The notes under the pieces are model-generated. The model saw only the letters and a list, made by a program, of their open reading frames with translations. It was not told the DNA's origin and ran no database searches. Both the position numbers and the translations under genes were made by a program. A stretch of DNA of 64,000 nucleotides from Hofstenia miamia (Eukaryota; Xenacoelomorpha; Acoela; Hofsteniidae), in contig CABFPE010000405.1 of assembly GCA_900660155.1 (NCBI GenBank), positions 94,112 through 158,111 of the forward strand, written 5' to 3'. Positions 53,060-64,000 of the stretch are shown here, one piece after another (position 1 is the stretch's first letter; every line of letters starts with the position of its first letter).

Positions 53060-54400
53060 GTTCATCTTGGTATAACTATTTTCCCCTTATGATCAGTTAA
53101 TGAGGTATTTCTAAGTGGAGATCAGTGCATCACATTCACTGCAGGTCTTGCAGCCAACTGTAAGCCCTGCAATTATAACCAATTGTTGCATTCACTAAGA
53201 TAATTTTAGAGAACTATCATTCATTGCAATTTTTTGCAATTAAGTTAAATGTTGTAGCAAACCATATTTGCAAAATTATCTTTATGCATCAAAAATATAT
53301 TTAAGAAATGTTTGAGTTACACAAAAATCCAAGAAGAGTAATAAAGCTGTAAGATAGAATCTAGGAATTTTTTCTTAATACGATGCTTCATAAATTCTGT
53401 AGATTATATATTTGAAAATGCATGAGAATAACAAAAAAGACCAAAAGCAGAACAAAGTCTCATATAATTTTTGAAAATATTGAAAACATTGAGCCCAAAA
53501 AATGGACTTAATTTTTTATATATAGAAATGAATTTATTTGAACAATAAAATCAATTTTGAAAACCTGATGCTGGACAGTCCACCATGTCCCCCTTGCATG
53601 CATCACTATTTGAGGTAAACCAACAAATTGGCATACTCCACTGAAAAGTTTTGAGACAAACCACATCCAACCAATCCCAACTACAGATTTCTAAATGAAA
53701 ACCTTTCTAGCGAGTGGCAAACAAATCGCTGGAGTTTGTGACATTTTATAAGTTTAGAGACAGTTCATTACACCACTTGCCTGAAGGCTTCTGTATTCTG
53801 ATTGTTATTCAATGTTATGATACCTGTTTGTCTTAAAAATTCTCTCAATGTATTATTTGTGAAATAAACATTAAATTCTTTTACCACACCAAACAACCAG
53901 TTTTCAATATAGTTACAATTCAAGAGTTCACTGTGTCAAGCTTATACATTGTCAACTTTATTCGACAATTAATGAAAATTGCTCAAAGTAGAGCTGGATT
54001 TTAATGATTTTTGTGAAGTTAATGTAGGCATGAGACTTGTCAAGAAGTTGAAGGAATATTTTGTAGAATCAGATTAATAGCATTCAAATTATGGGCCCTG
54101 ATATGATGCAATTTTGCCTGAAAATGGAAAAACAGGATAATAAATTCACTATGCTTAAGCAAGTTTTGGGATTCTTTTACCTCCAATGCAGTACTCATAA
54201 CAAGTTTGGTTTGGTGACAAGTGTGATAGGTCTATGCTAATCTATTGTGTGTAAGAGATTTAAAGCAAATTTATGACTAAAATTTATATAATGTCTACAA
54301 AATAACACAACAAAAATACTTACAAAATCATTTACATAGTATAACAAAAATTGCGCCTGAATAAGTTCCTTAAATTACAAATGAAATGGAAAAGTCTTTG
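53060..54400. other. No gene seen
   Basis: AT-rich DNA. A short cysteine-containing frame at 53103-53200 (LSGDQCITFTAGLAANCKPC) has no convincing splice sites. Confidence 0.4.
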
Positions 54401-57400
54401 TTGGAGAGATGGATATTGTCCCAAGCAAGAAGAGAAGGATTAACAATGTGTGGAGAGAACAGAAACTTTTTGAAAATTGGGATTACAGTGAATTTTCTTT
54501 TCTCCAGATTGTGCAAATTTACAATATCAAAGTTCTTGAAAAGGTTGTGATCAGTGCAGACAAAGCTTTATTATCACAGAAAAATGAGAAGTGGAAATGA
54601 AAAAATAAAAAATGGAAAATGTAATATTCTACAGTAAATTGAAAAATTTGATTTTATTTCAGCATCAATTGTTCAAAGAATATCATATGCAATGTTTGTG
54701 TACTTCTCAGATAACATTTGATGGCTTCATTTGTGAAAATGTGGCCTTGTCATCTGGGATTCAGAAGTGGAGGTTGAGGCCACTATTATATTTGCCACCT
54801 TTAAGCAGTCTCATGTACTTTTAAACAAAGAAACCACTTAGAATGAAGCAATTAAAGTCACACAAGAACAAAGTGGCACACTTTTAAAACCCTAAGCATA
54901 TAATAAAAGACATTGTGAACATTGTTATTTAGTTTAATTGAAAATAACAATAGTTATTATTATGAAATGAGCAATTTAGAAAGCATAGAGGAAGATGATT
55001 TTGACAGTGATCATGAACCTCATTTAGATGAGGAAATTAAAATGCAAATAATCCCACAATACTGTACATATACTTGTAAATTAAAAAATTATAGCAACCC
55101 AGATATCTGGCAATCAATTATTAATAACTTGCTTAGGGATGATGAACCAAGATAAGATGCAGAGTAAAAGGAAGTTGCTTGCAATGACTGCCTCCAGAGT
55201 CTAAGTATGGGAAAAAATCCTCCCACATGAGACAAGACTAAGAAAAAAGGAATATAGATAGAAGATATTGAGAGTCTGTCTCACTAAGCCAACAAGTTGG
55301 CCCAATTATAGAATGTCAGAAAGAAGAAGTCATTGAATGTATGCTGACAAGGTGGGCATAAAGATAACATAATTATGTGGAGCTGGGCTCATTGAACAAA
55401 TGAGGAGAGACAAGCTTCTCTTAGAGTTGAACTAAGAGTCCACAGAGGATGAAATGTATTATGAAATTATACTGTGAGCAATTTTTGGGAGAACTTCCAT
55501 AAAACCTCAAACTGAACATTATCAGAGTATTAGAAAGGCTTGAGGAAGCTACTTTCATAGTTACTACTTTTTTAAAAAACCATGTTACATTAATTGATCT
55601 CACATGGTAGATCAACAATTTGGAGGCAATGAACCCTGCAATAATAATAAAAGATGAAGTTCTGCATCTGAATTTCATAGCAACATGCAATGCAAAATAG
55701 ATAATCAGGAAGAATATCTTGGACAATATGAAAAGAAACATTCAAAAGGCTGTCAATAACCAACAGCTCAAATGTGGGAAATGATTTTTTCCCTCAGTAA
55801 TTGATAGAGAACAAAGACCTCAGATTAACACCCTGATGTTGTGCAATTCAGACATGATAGAGAAAATGAGCAGACACTATTGGCACAGTATGGTGCACAT
55901 TATTCAATGGGATTTTAGGTTTGGTTAACTTCATATAAGAATATGTCTAATAATCAGAAAACAGAAGGATTGCACAGTACTAAACCACTGGAGTCACTGC
56001 ATTATAGGATTGAGAACTTTATGATATTTCACAGAAGACAGTACTAAGTCTCAGGAGTTTTTACAACAATGTGATCTGCTACAAAATTGATGTACACAGA
56101 CATTCTGATAAACAGGAGGCCACCCAATCACCAATTAGTGATCACAGAATAGTAGTAGATATATGCCTTCAAACCCAAATGTTAGATTGCACCGATCCAG
56201 AAATGAGAATCAGGACAATAACAGACATATAAGCAGCAAGTAGAGAAACAAGTGATATCTACAATTGTTGGAAAGAAATCAAATTGACACAGCAGGTCAA
56301 AGAAAATGGTGTGCAACAAAATCAACTAAGTCCAAGTGGAATGTACCATACAACAATTGAACAACTCCTGTGGAAAATACAAATGTCACATCACAAAAAA
56401 GACAGACCTAACATCAAGAATATATTGTTTGAAGAGAAGCAAATACTTGACATATAGACAATGTGGCAGATCTAGATAGTTCTAACATAAGAAAAAACGA
56501 GATTGCCAATTGGCAAAACACAAAAGATTACTTTTGGTGGAACAGAAGAAATATCAAATTTCTATCAGCTTGATTGCACAAAAAGAAAAAAGCAGGTTAT
56601 TATTCAAAACTATGATGTTGAGGTACCCATTAAGGACTGCAAGAAAGTAATGTTCCATTATGAAAAACTGTTCTCCAGGGTGATATGTCAACAAGACATT
56701 TTTTAAAACTGGGAATCTGTCAATCAAATTTACAAATACTTTCCAAAAATCTACAGAAATATATGTCAAGAATGATGAGCATAAGAAAATTGAAATCTTA
56801 CCAAGAAACAAACAGTCTGTTATGCTGAGACATTCTTGAGAAGATTGAAAACATCAACAATATATTTTCTGTAACTAGTTCATCAAAAAGATGTTGAGAT
56901 AACAAAACAAGATCATATTTTTGTCAACTAAGTAACAACTACCCAAATGAGCTCTCATCTGATGATATACAAGATAAATCAATTGGTATATGGGGTAAAT
57001 GAGATGCTACCTATCATGATATTTGGGCAGAGTCTAAGAAATCCAGGAAAATTCTTAATGGAACATTTAATCTCCTCATCAGAAATAACATTAATCTCTA
57101 AATGTGTTAGCAGTGATAAGAAAAAAAATACAGAGATCAAATTCAGGTCTAGGCCATGCCAAATCTAAAATTTAACATATCAGATGAAGAAATAATAGTG
57201 TGGCATCAATATGAAATCAGCAAGCATTCCTAACTCTCCATTGTTTGAGGGTTTTGAGACAAAGCATGGATTTACCAGTGCTACAAAATAACTAACTCCT
57301 CCTGCTATAGTACCCTATCCTAAGGAATTTTAAAAGTAAAGAGAAGAACATGTTAGGGAAGAGTGGCCACACTCAGCTGACCTGATATAGATAACCTTTA

Positions 57401-58062
57401 AGAAAAAGTCATATAAGACTAGAGCCCTAATTAAGATAAAGAATAACCCTAACCCTTGGGTGCAGTGAGTGAAGCCTATGTGCTAAGTTAAAAACCTAAA
57501 CTCAGTGCAATTATCATCTTTTGCAATTTTGGTGACAGAAATATAAGTTAATTTTTAGTTACAAATGAAATGCAGTACAATGAAAACCCTAGCCATATGC
57601 CTAACCTAAGTTAAAGGGAACATGCCAGTCAAATTGTACCACGTCTGGGTTCCTAATTATGCAAATGAATTTAGAAACACATAAGTTTTAGTAAAACATA
57701 AAGTCAAGATAAAGAGTAAAAACAAATTTACTGAGAATAATTTATTCATACAAAATAAAACTGCTACTATAAATAAAATCATACCATAGGAAAAATATAG
57801 ACAAACAATTTGGTCTTCTGCTACTAATTTTACCGCATCACAAATTAAAACTTAAATATATAGCACAGTTTGTCATTTTGTCAAATTAGCAATTGAAATA
57901 ATATCAAAAGATTACAATTGATATTGCAATAAATAAAGAATAAGAGTAGTTTCAATCTCCTTATGCCACAATATCAATGATTTATCACCCAGCAGAGTTT
58001 CAAAATTAAGATAACAGAATAATGATGATGTCACCCCGTCAGAAAACCCTGCGTACGCCCCT
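54400..58062 (+). pseudogene. Degraded transposon-like region with purine-rich broken frames
   Basis: A stretch of distinctly purine-rich plus-strand sequence with broken frames. 54409-54600 reads MDIVPSKKRRINNVWREQKL, 54930-55155 is acidic (SNLESIEEDDFDSDHEPHLD), and 56130-56160 reads PISDHRIVVDICL, like the 'SDHxxVV' end of a LINE endonuclease. 56503-56706 is lysine-rich without a known motif. It ends at 58062 in an inverted hAT-like terminus (CAGGGGCGTACGCAGGG on the minus strand). Several element classes may be mixed here. I cannot assign a protein family with confidence. Confidence 0.35.
58040..58062. mobile_element. hAT-like terminal repeat
   Basis: Reverse complement reads CAGGGGCGTACGCAGGGTTT, a common hAT terminus. 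The matching left end was not found upstream. Confidence 0.5.
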
Positions 58063-58122
58063 GAAAGAAAATGATGATAATGACACAGTCACTATAATGA
58101 ACTGTTGTTCACAGAAAACTAA

Positions 58123-59110
58123 TTGCTACAGGAAGTTGAAGCTTTACAAAAACCAGCCAAAACACTAGCTGTTGGTTTTGAATGTACTACATTGAAAGTT
58201 CAAGTGCAAAAACAAGGAAGAATAAAGTTTCAACATGGATCGTCCTCAGCATTTTGGGAAAAGCTACAGATTGTGTGGACCAAGTACTCCTGGACAATTG
58301 GAACTACCATACTCTTGAAGGAGATCTTATTCTCCGTTAGAAAATAATGTAAGAAAGGAAAATATTTTGTGCATTCCAACCAAAACTTTTACAAGCAACT
58401 ACTGTATGTTAACAACATAAAAGATGCTATTAAAAATATGAGATTAGCGGAATACAAATATGTGAAGAAGAAACTGTTAGATAGAGAAAATGCTGAAAGA
58501 GGATATATTGATGGAAAATAAACAAATCAGGATATATTTGAGAAGGGGATGCCAATCCACTTGCAGTTTGTGAAATTCAAAAACGCAGTTTGAGGTGAAT
58601 ATGAAATCACTAGTTTTATTATCTGAAACCAATGAACTATATTGAAGAGAACCTTCAATTCTATAATGTAGCAAGATGCATGGAAATCATTACTATGATA
58701 CAAGCCTGGATCAATAACCTAAATGAGATGACACAAGAAGATGTGATGCAAAGCATATCAATATTCTATATGTAAGTGATAACAAATATAATTCTTAGAG
58801 GTACATTTCTATATTTCTATATACTCAAACTGTATGAACGATTCAAGCAAATCTTTGCTAGTAAGATCGAACATTTGAGAACAAAATCCCTGGTAAATGT
58901 AAGACTACGAAACCATGCTATGATAAATATCCAAGGATAGAGAAAAGGAATCACTAATGCAGATAACGGAAATGGCCAAGTTTAGCCAGAGGCAGAATTG
59001 GGAAGGTAACAAAGCAGTCAAGGTGATCCAGATGGTGCAATGCAACCTAAGTGGACCCCTGATTTAACTAGTAAAATAGTCTAAGCTGGAGAGAGCATAT
59101 GATATCAGTG
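58123..59110 (+). pseudogene. Broken open frames of unknown origin
   Basis: 58123-58347 reads LQEVEALQKPAKTLAVGFEC and SSSAFWEKLQIVWTKYSWTI; at 58440-58520 a basic stretch EYKYVKKKLLDRENAERGYI follows after stops. The composition resembles the 54.4-58 kb region, so both may come from one old element interrupted by the hAT-like terminus. No family recognised. Confidence 0.25.
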
Positions 59111-59358
59111 CAATAAATTGAAAATAAACTTACTTATGTGATAGATTTTCTAAGAAAATGTCATGAATAACTTTTTAAAATGTCTTCAAAAAGCAGAGAC
59201 TATTTTCCAAAGACTTTTGCATTTTTTATTTTATCTTTTTAATTTTAAAATTTGAAAGCGTAGGAAAATTATAAGCTATGTAAACTTAAGCGAGTAAACG
59301 GCTGTACAATGTTCAATAATTTGTTTTGATTCAAAGCTTTGTTATTTTGCTCCATAAA

Positions 59359-59618
59359 CAGGCCCGTGGCTTGCATTTGAAGTTTAGGGGGCCATGGCCC
59401 CCGTCATATGAGATAGTTTCACCCTGTTTCATTGAATTTTTTAATAGAATTGCATTAGTATTATGTATATTTCAACTAAAAGATATTCACTCTAACGAAA
59501 TTACAGAATATTAGAATTAATACTATGGAGTTTTGTATCCAGGATGCCAAAAGGAAAGGGGCACAGTGGCCCAACAGGGAGGGCCATGGCCCCTGGCCCT
59601 CCCCTAGCCACGGCCCTG
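59359..59618. mobile_element. 260-bp hAT MITE with perfect 8-bp target duplication
   Basis: Starts CAGGCCCGTGGCTTGC and ends ...ctagccacggccctg, whose reverse complement is CAGGGCCGTGGCTAG. TCCATAAA flanks it on both sides (59351-59358 and 59619-59626), the 8-bp duplication of hAT elements. Both subterminal regions carry ggccatggccc palindromes. No coding capacity; the MITE must use a transposase from elsewhere. Confidence 0.92.
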
Positions 59619-60086
59619 TCCATAAACCATTAACCTTTTTAGATTATTGTCGTGTTTGGTTTGTATTTTAACTTCATTCATTCAATAATTGCTTGAGCTT
59701 TGCCAAAAAGTTTTGAGTCAGCATTTGCCAAACACATATGTTTTCACCAGTTCTGTGCGAAAACCTGCCCTTTGCGATTCTTCCTCAAACCCTTCCTCGC
59801 CTTAGGTCAGGTATACCATAGAGTTCTCCTATTATGTATGGATAAGGATAGTAGTTAATGTTTAGTTAAGACAACGTCATTTCATATACGTATCGAAATG
59901 GCCTGTAGGGTTTTAGACATATACAATATTATATATTAGAGAATAACAAGCCAATGGCAAATGGGAGAGCTGGTTAACAAGCTAATAGCAATTGAGTCTA
60001 AAAAAGTTGGATCCTATTTCTTCTCTGACAGTCTTCATCTTGGCAACTGGATGCGACGTCAGCTGGATAGCCGCATGCCTTTAGTA

Positions 60087-60343
60087 GATGAGCCAACAAT
60101 TATCTAAACACATTTGTTCTTTTGATTCTATAATTACGTTCCCGAAGTAGGCTGGAACTTGCTTGTAACAATTTCACATCATTTAATAAATGGTCCAAAA
60201 AATACTTGCAAATATGCAAGTCTATATAAAAATTGTAGCCCACTCGCCAGCACCCAGTTCATAAAGTTTTTAATCAACCCGCCTACAGCATGGATGAGTA
60301 TTTTTTCAACTTGGCCTAGCCGCACTCTGTAGAGGCCGGGTCA
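60087..60343. repeat. 257-bp copy of the mariner 5' region
   Basis: About 90% identical, in the same orientation, to 61787-62042 inside the mariner element. It begins gatgagccaacaattatc and ends ggccgggtca. Probably the remains of a second, more heavily deleted copy of the same element. Confidence 0.85.
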
Positions 60344-60506
60344 ACCCGGCCTCCTTTTAGCCTTAAGGTAATGAAGATTTTTACTAGATATGTGATTTGA
60401 AAAACTTAAATGCGTTGTGAAATAATTGCATACTACCTATCAACTGAAATTTGAAAATTTTCAGGATTTTAATCCAAACTCAATGTTTGTGGATTTGTTT
60501 CTTTAG

Positions 60507-60688
60507 CGAAAAATTTCACAAAACTGTATTTAGATGTAGGTCAAACTGTGTCTACTGCGATGATTATAGCAAATGTGAATTTAAGGAAACACACATCAAG
60601 TTGTTCAATTCATCAAAATGGTATGCATGCGAAGACATTGAACTTGAGTATGGAGGATTTAAGCAATATTTTTACCTCAAAAGTCTAC
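60507..60688 (+). CDS. Candidate cysteine-rich exon, unrecognised
   Basis: Acceptor ggatttgtttctttag and a good donor, gtaagtg. The open frame reads KTVFRCRSNCVYCDDYSKCE and WYACEDIELEYGGFKQYFYL, with six cysteines in about 60 residues, suggesting a disulphide-bonded extracellular domain. An alternative acceptor at 60464 would extend it by 14 codons. No family recognised. Confidence 0.3.
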
Positions 60689-60875
60689 GTAAGTGTAGTA
60701 ATTTCTTCTGCATATTATCTCAAGCACTTCGTAGTATTGTTAGATAACTGAATAAATTTCGCAATATCATATTACTGTGCTATGCAAATTCTCAAGCATA
60801 CCTATGTCATAAAAGAAATATATATATTACATGTGCAGATACAAAATTCTACCATTTTTTGATTTGCAAACAGAG

Positions 60876-60940
60876 AAAATTATGTTGGTCCAAATGGAAA
60901 GGAGGTCGTTGTTCAATTTTGTGGACAATTTAGCTGCATG
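60876..60940 (+). CDS. Candidate exon following 60507-60688
   Basis: After acceptor aaacagag (or two bases earlier) the frame NYVGPNGKEVVVQFCGQFSC is open to a gtatag donor. Phase 1 from the previous candidate exon fits the acceptor at 60875. It supports an extracellular-type domain, but evidence is limited to splice phase and composition. Confidence 0.25.
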
Positions 60941-61101
60941 GTATAGGCCATTTTTTCATTAGTGCAGAAACAGCTGCTATATTCAAAGCTTATTTTTCTG
61001 CAGTGGGCTAATTTTTAGTAATCAACGTACAGTAAAAGATTTCGCAGCTTATTGCTTAAAAATAGTGTAGTTTTAAAATTTTAAATTATGCGATATATAT
61101 A

Positions 61102-62107
61102 CAGGTAGTCCCGAACGTTCTCTGTATTACCCCGTCATACGAACAAAAACAATTGAAATCCAAGAAAGGCATATATTTTTAATCAACATAATTACCATTT
61201 ACATTAATGCACATTCGACACCGCTCAAACCAGTTATCGAAAGCTGAACACCACATATTTGCTGATATTTTTCCCAGCTCCTCCTTGTACGCAAGAACAG
61301 CGTCGTCTGGACAGCCAAACTCGCGGACTCGCAATTTTTCTTTGACACACCCAAACAAAAAGAAGTCAGCCGGTGAAAGATCCTGCGAATAAGGCGGATG
61401 TGGCAACAGTCGAACTCCATTGTCAAAAATGAAGTCTGTGGTGACGGCTGCTGAATGCGCTGGGGCATTGTCATGGTGAAGGCGGAGGTGTTGAAGAAGC
61501 TCATGAAGAATGGACTGAATAGCATTTCTGCCAATCCTAAGCTGTGTCTGTAGACGATTGTAGGAAATCCGTCTATCCCCCATTACCAGCTCTCGGACAG
61601 CCTCAATGATGTCAGTTGTGCACGTAGTCGCTGGTCTGCCTGAGCGATCTTGGTCTTGCAAGGATTCATTCCTACTTCGGAACCGCGCAAACCAATTTCA
61701 TAAGAAATTGTAATGATGTCTGGATATGCAGCATGCAAACGGTCATGGCATTGCCTTGCCGACAATTTGCTGCGAAAGTCGTAGTTGATGAGCCAACAAT
61801 TATCTAAACACATTTGTTCTTTTGATTCTATAATTACATTCCCGAAGTGGGCTGGAACTTGCTTGTAACAATTTCACATCATTTAATAAATGGTCTAAAA
61901 ATTCTTGCAAATATGCAAGCCTATATAAAAATTGTATCCCACTCGCCAGCACCCAATTCATAAATTTTTTAATTAACCCGCCCACAACATGAAAAGGTAT
62001 TTCTTCGATCTGGCCTAGCCGCACCCTGCAGGGGCCGAGTCACTCCCCATAAAACGAGAAACAACACGTAACTATGATTTTTGTTTGTGACGTCACNGGA
62101 CACCCTG
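61102..62107 (-). mobile_element. mariner element, internally deleted
   Basis: Ends CAGGTAGTCCCGAAC (61102) and, inverted, CAGGGTGTCC (62107), each next to TA. The minus strand keeps the start (LSARQCHDRLHAAYPDIITI), the HTH linker (QDQDRSGRPATTCTTDIIEA then YNRLQTQLRIGRNAIQSILH), and the end of a mariner transposase (HHDNAPAHSA, LLPHPPYSQDLSPADFFLFG, VKEKLRVREFG). Text jumps from SILHELL to LRLHHDN, so roughly 130 residues including the first catalytic Asp and Glu region are missing. One N at 62097. Confidence 0.9.
61179..61661 (-). pseudogene. mariner transposase with internal deletion
   Basis: A 160-codon frame still open from the second HTH region to the C-terminus. It holds the second and third acids of the DD34D triad (HHDN and SPAD) but lacks the first because of the deletion. 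Ends ...WFERCRMCINVNGNYVD. The N-terminal part (61583-61813) lies in another frame. It cannot be active but may still derive from a recent parent, given the long open frame. Confidence 0.9.
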
Positions 62108-62155
62108 TATATATATAATTATATATATGTATATGTATATGTATATATATATATA
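62105..62155. repeat. (TA)n microsatellite
   Basis: Imperfect TA run directly at the right end of the mariner element. The left end at 61094-61101 is also TA-rich, so the element inserted into a TA repeat. Confidence 0.9.
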
Positions 62156-62473
62156 ATACGGTTTACTTTCAATAAATTCATTTGGACACCTCTAGGCCTT
62201 ACATCCCTGACTCAGTTATTTTACAAATGTATCCCTGTTGGGAAACAAAGGGTTTTCTAAGTACGGCTATGTCTTTTTATGTGGGACATTGATAAAGTAA
62301 AGCAAAAAAGCGGGTTAATTGTTTAAAAATTGAAGCGATAGCGGCATCACAATACCGGCAATAGCGAAAGCGTGAAAACGAAATCGTTGGAAAAGCGAAA
62401 GCAAGATTTTATGAAAGCGGGAAATACCCTAGATATTTTGATATATAACAACATTATTTAGTTTTGCCCACAG

Positions 62474-62574
62474 ATGATAATGAAATTTTGGTAGAGAGCT
62501 CAGAAAATTCATTGAAGCTTCAATCTGAAATAATTACTTCAACGTCATATTTGATTGTCAGACATCCTGTAAAT
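62474..62574 (+). CDS. Candidate exon, unrecognised
   Basis: Acceptor ttttgcccacag, donor gtaaga, and an open frame of 33 codons: DNEILVESSENSLKLQSEII then TSTSYLIVRHPVN. Alternating hydrophobic and polar residues suggest beta strands. Phase 1 in, phase 0 out. It could belong with the 60.5-60.9 kb candidates, but that last junction is out of phase, so another exon would be needed between them. Confidence 0.3.
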
Positions 62575-62579
62575 GTAAG

Positions 62580-63964
62580 ACATTCTATCTTACTATTATA
62601 ATATTCCAGATAATAACTTTTTAAACAAATTTATCACAATTACATTGAAATGTTTTTGTTTTTTACATTTCTCATTTTAATATTTTACTGTGGAGTGAAC
62701 GATCGTTCTATGTATTATTTGAGTATTTGCCCAATTTAAAATTATCGTTTTCAGAGGTGCGTCTAGGATCTATGAATTGGGTGGGCTATAGCCAGAGTTG
62801 CAAATGGGCTGAAGCCTCAGCATAGATGGAAATGGTCAAGACCAGTCCCGTTTAGTATTGTCCGATCCTCAAACAGTGCGGTCCTATCGGTCCGAGATTG
62901 TAAAGATTATATGCAAATTTATCCTAATTATCCTTCTTTTTATATTTTAATACAATGCAGACTGTACACAAATAAGTACAAAAAATTAAAATAAAAAACA
63001 CCCAAATCATTCTACACATTAATGAGATATAACAGCCAAGTCATTAATTGCTGTTTGCCTAATTCTGATTAATTTAAAACGTCGGCAAAACAACTTGATT
63101 TTATGAGATATAAAATTCGCATTTAATAGTTTGGTTACTCTAGCAATGCCATGTGAACTGCCTAATTAATTATAATTTTGGTTTATTACTTAATTACAAC
63201 GTATTTCATTATTGAATGCAAACCTAGTGTGAACAGCATATTGATAATACCCAACATTTTGAGATCATAACTGAAATATTCATTGTAGAGTTTCATCTGA
63301 CGAAGATGTTGTTTAAAAAGAGATTAAATAGAAAACGGTCCGGCCCGATCCGGGCCGGATTTAGAAGGCCCAGTACAGTTTCGGTCAGGGAAAAAGGGAC
63401 CACTTCTACCTCTGAAAATCCAGCCCAAGCCTAGATTAAAGTATAGAAAAGGTTAAGTCCAAGCCAAGCCGAGGCTCAATGAATTATAATATAATAATAC
63501 ATAGTCACAAATTTATAAATAATCAGAAATTTTAAGATCTGTATTGTTTGCAGACCTTAAGTCTCAAGAGGTCCATGGAGTATATCAATTTCATTTCCAT
63601 TTTCTTATTAAGAGCAATTCTCTGATTATACAAAGTTCTTTTCCCAAATGAGCATTTTTATACTGGTTTCTTTCGATTACGATTATATATTCCCTATATT
63701 AGATTATTCAAAATTCGGGCTAATCTTAGACCCGAGCCCAGGTAAATACAACATATTAATTATACGGTATGCAATTACAATACAAAAGTAAGTATATAAG
63801 CTTTATTAACTACTTGACACATCTTCTAACTGTTGCCTAATCATTGGTATTATAAAAACGTCAAAGAAGGTTCTGGTAAATTATTGAAAAAACATCCTTA
63901 ATTTATCGTGAAATAATAAGGAAAATTTTGCATTACAATCAATCCCAACTTTAGCCCACTAGTG

Positions 63965-64000
<36 letters not shown>
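62580..64000. other. No gene seen; possible TE patch
   Basis: A region at 62750-63415 has transposon-like GC patches (gtccggcccgatccgggccg) and ends that resemble CAGAGGT termini, without a matching target duplication. The window ends in a TA run (63967-63998). Confidence 0.4.

Noticed and set aside
62752-63414. hAT element with CAGAGGT ends
   Set aside because: Only about seven terminal bases agree and the flanking octamers (atcgtttt, aaaatcca) do not match.

Overview
This 64 kb window is nuclear DNA from an animal. It is AT-rich and gene-poor, its genes are broken up by introns, and it is crowded with old transposable elements. Two genes are certain: a formin of the FMNL (formin-like/FRL) class and DNAI2, an intermediate chain of the ciliary outer dynein arm. 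DNAI2 points to an animal with motile cilia or flagella. I cannot name the species. Four DNAI2 introns are very short (42, 43, 52 and 75 nt), and a splice-acceptor-like AG lies two bases before its start codon. Both would suit a lineage with compact introns and perhaps spliced-leader trans-splicing, such as a flatworm or tunicate, but this is only inference.

Layout. Positions 161-26605 on the minus strand hold fourteen exons of the FMNL gene. They run from the N-terminal GTPase-binding/FH3 region (right) through a coiled-coil linker and a proline-rich FH1 exon into the first two FH2 exons (left). The rest of FH2 and the DAD lie beyond the left edge, and the true N-terminal exon was not found. 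Intron phases agree at every junction. The introns contain a 14-copy, 104-bp satellite array, a 31-bp minisatellite touching a splice acceptor, LINE, Tc1 and hAT relics, an almost intact Tc1-like element at 22150-23826, small inverted-repeat elements and a sequencing gap. Positions 26606-42966 hold no recognised host gene, only LINE remnants (27.9-29.4 kb, 37.7-38.9 kb, 41.7-42.8 kb), a well-defined PIF/Harbinger-type MITE (32731-33036) and a small hAT-type MITE (35232-35451). Positions 42967-47394 on the plus strand hold the whole DNAI2 coding sequence in eleven exons (593 aa), in frame throughout.

Positions 47.4-64 kb are mostly transposon graveyard. They include a LINE whose ORF1 is split by another LINE tail (49.2-52.0 kb), a 54.4-58.1 kb stretch of broken open frames ending at a hAT-like terminus, a hAT MITE with a perfect 8-bp target duplication (59359-59618), and an internally deleted mariner (61102-62107) with a 257-bp partner copy at 60087-60343. 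A few isolated open stretches bounded by splice-like signals (52.3, 52.9, 60.5, 60.9 and 62.5 kb) may be exons of one or more unrecognised plus-strand genes.

The most striking observation is DNAI2 intron 5 (44135-44898). It is essentially one 5'-truncated LINE flanked by a GTGAGT direct repeat. The left repeat is the 5' splice site, and the 3' splice site lies at the end of the LINE tail, so splicing restores the coding sequence exactly. This looks like an intron created by a retrotransposon insertion. The two host genes both concern the cytoskeleton (actin assembly and ciliary motility), but nothing suggests they are co-regulated.
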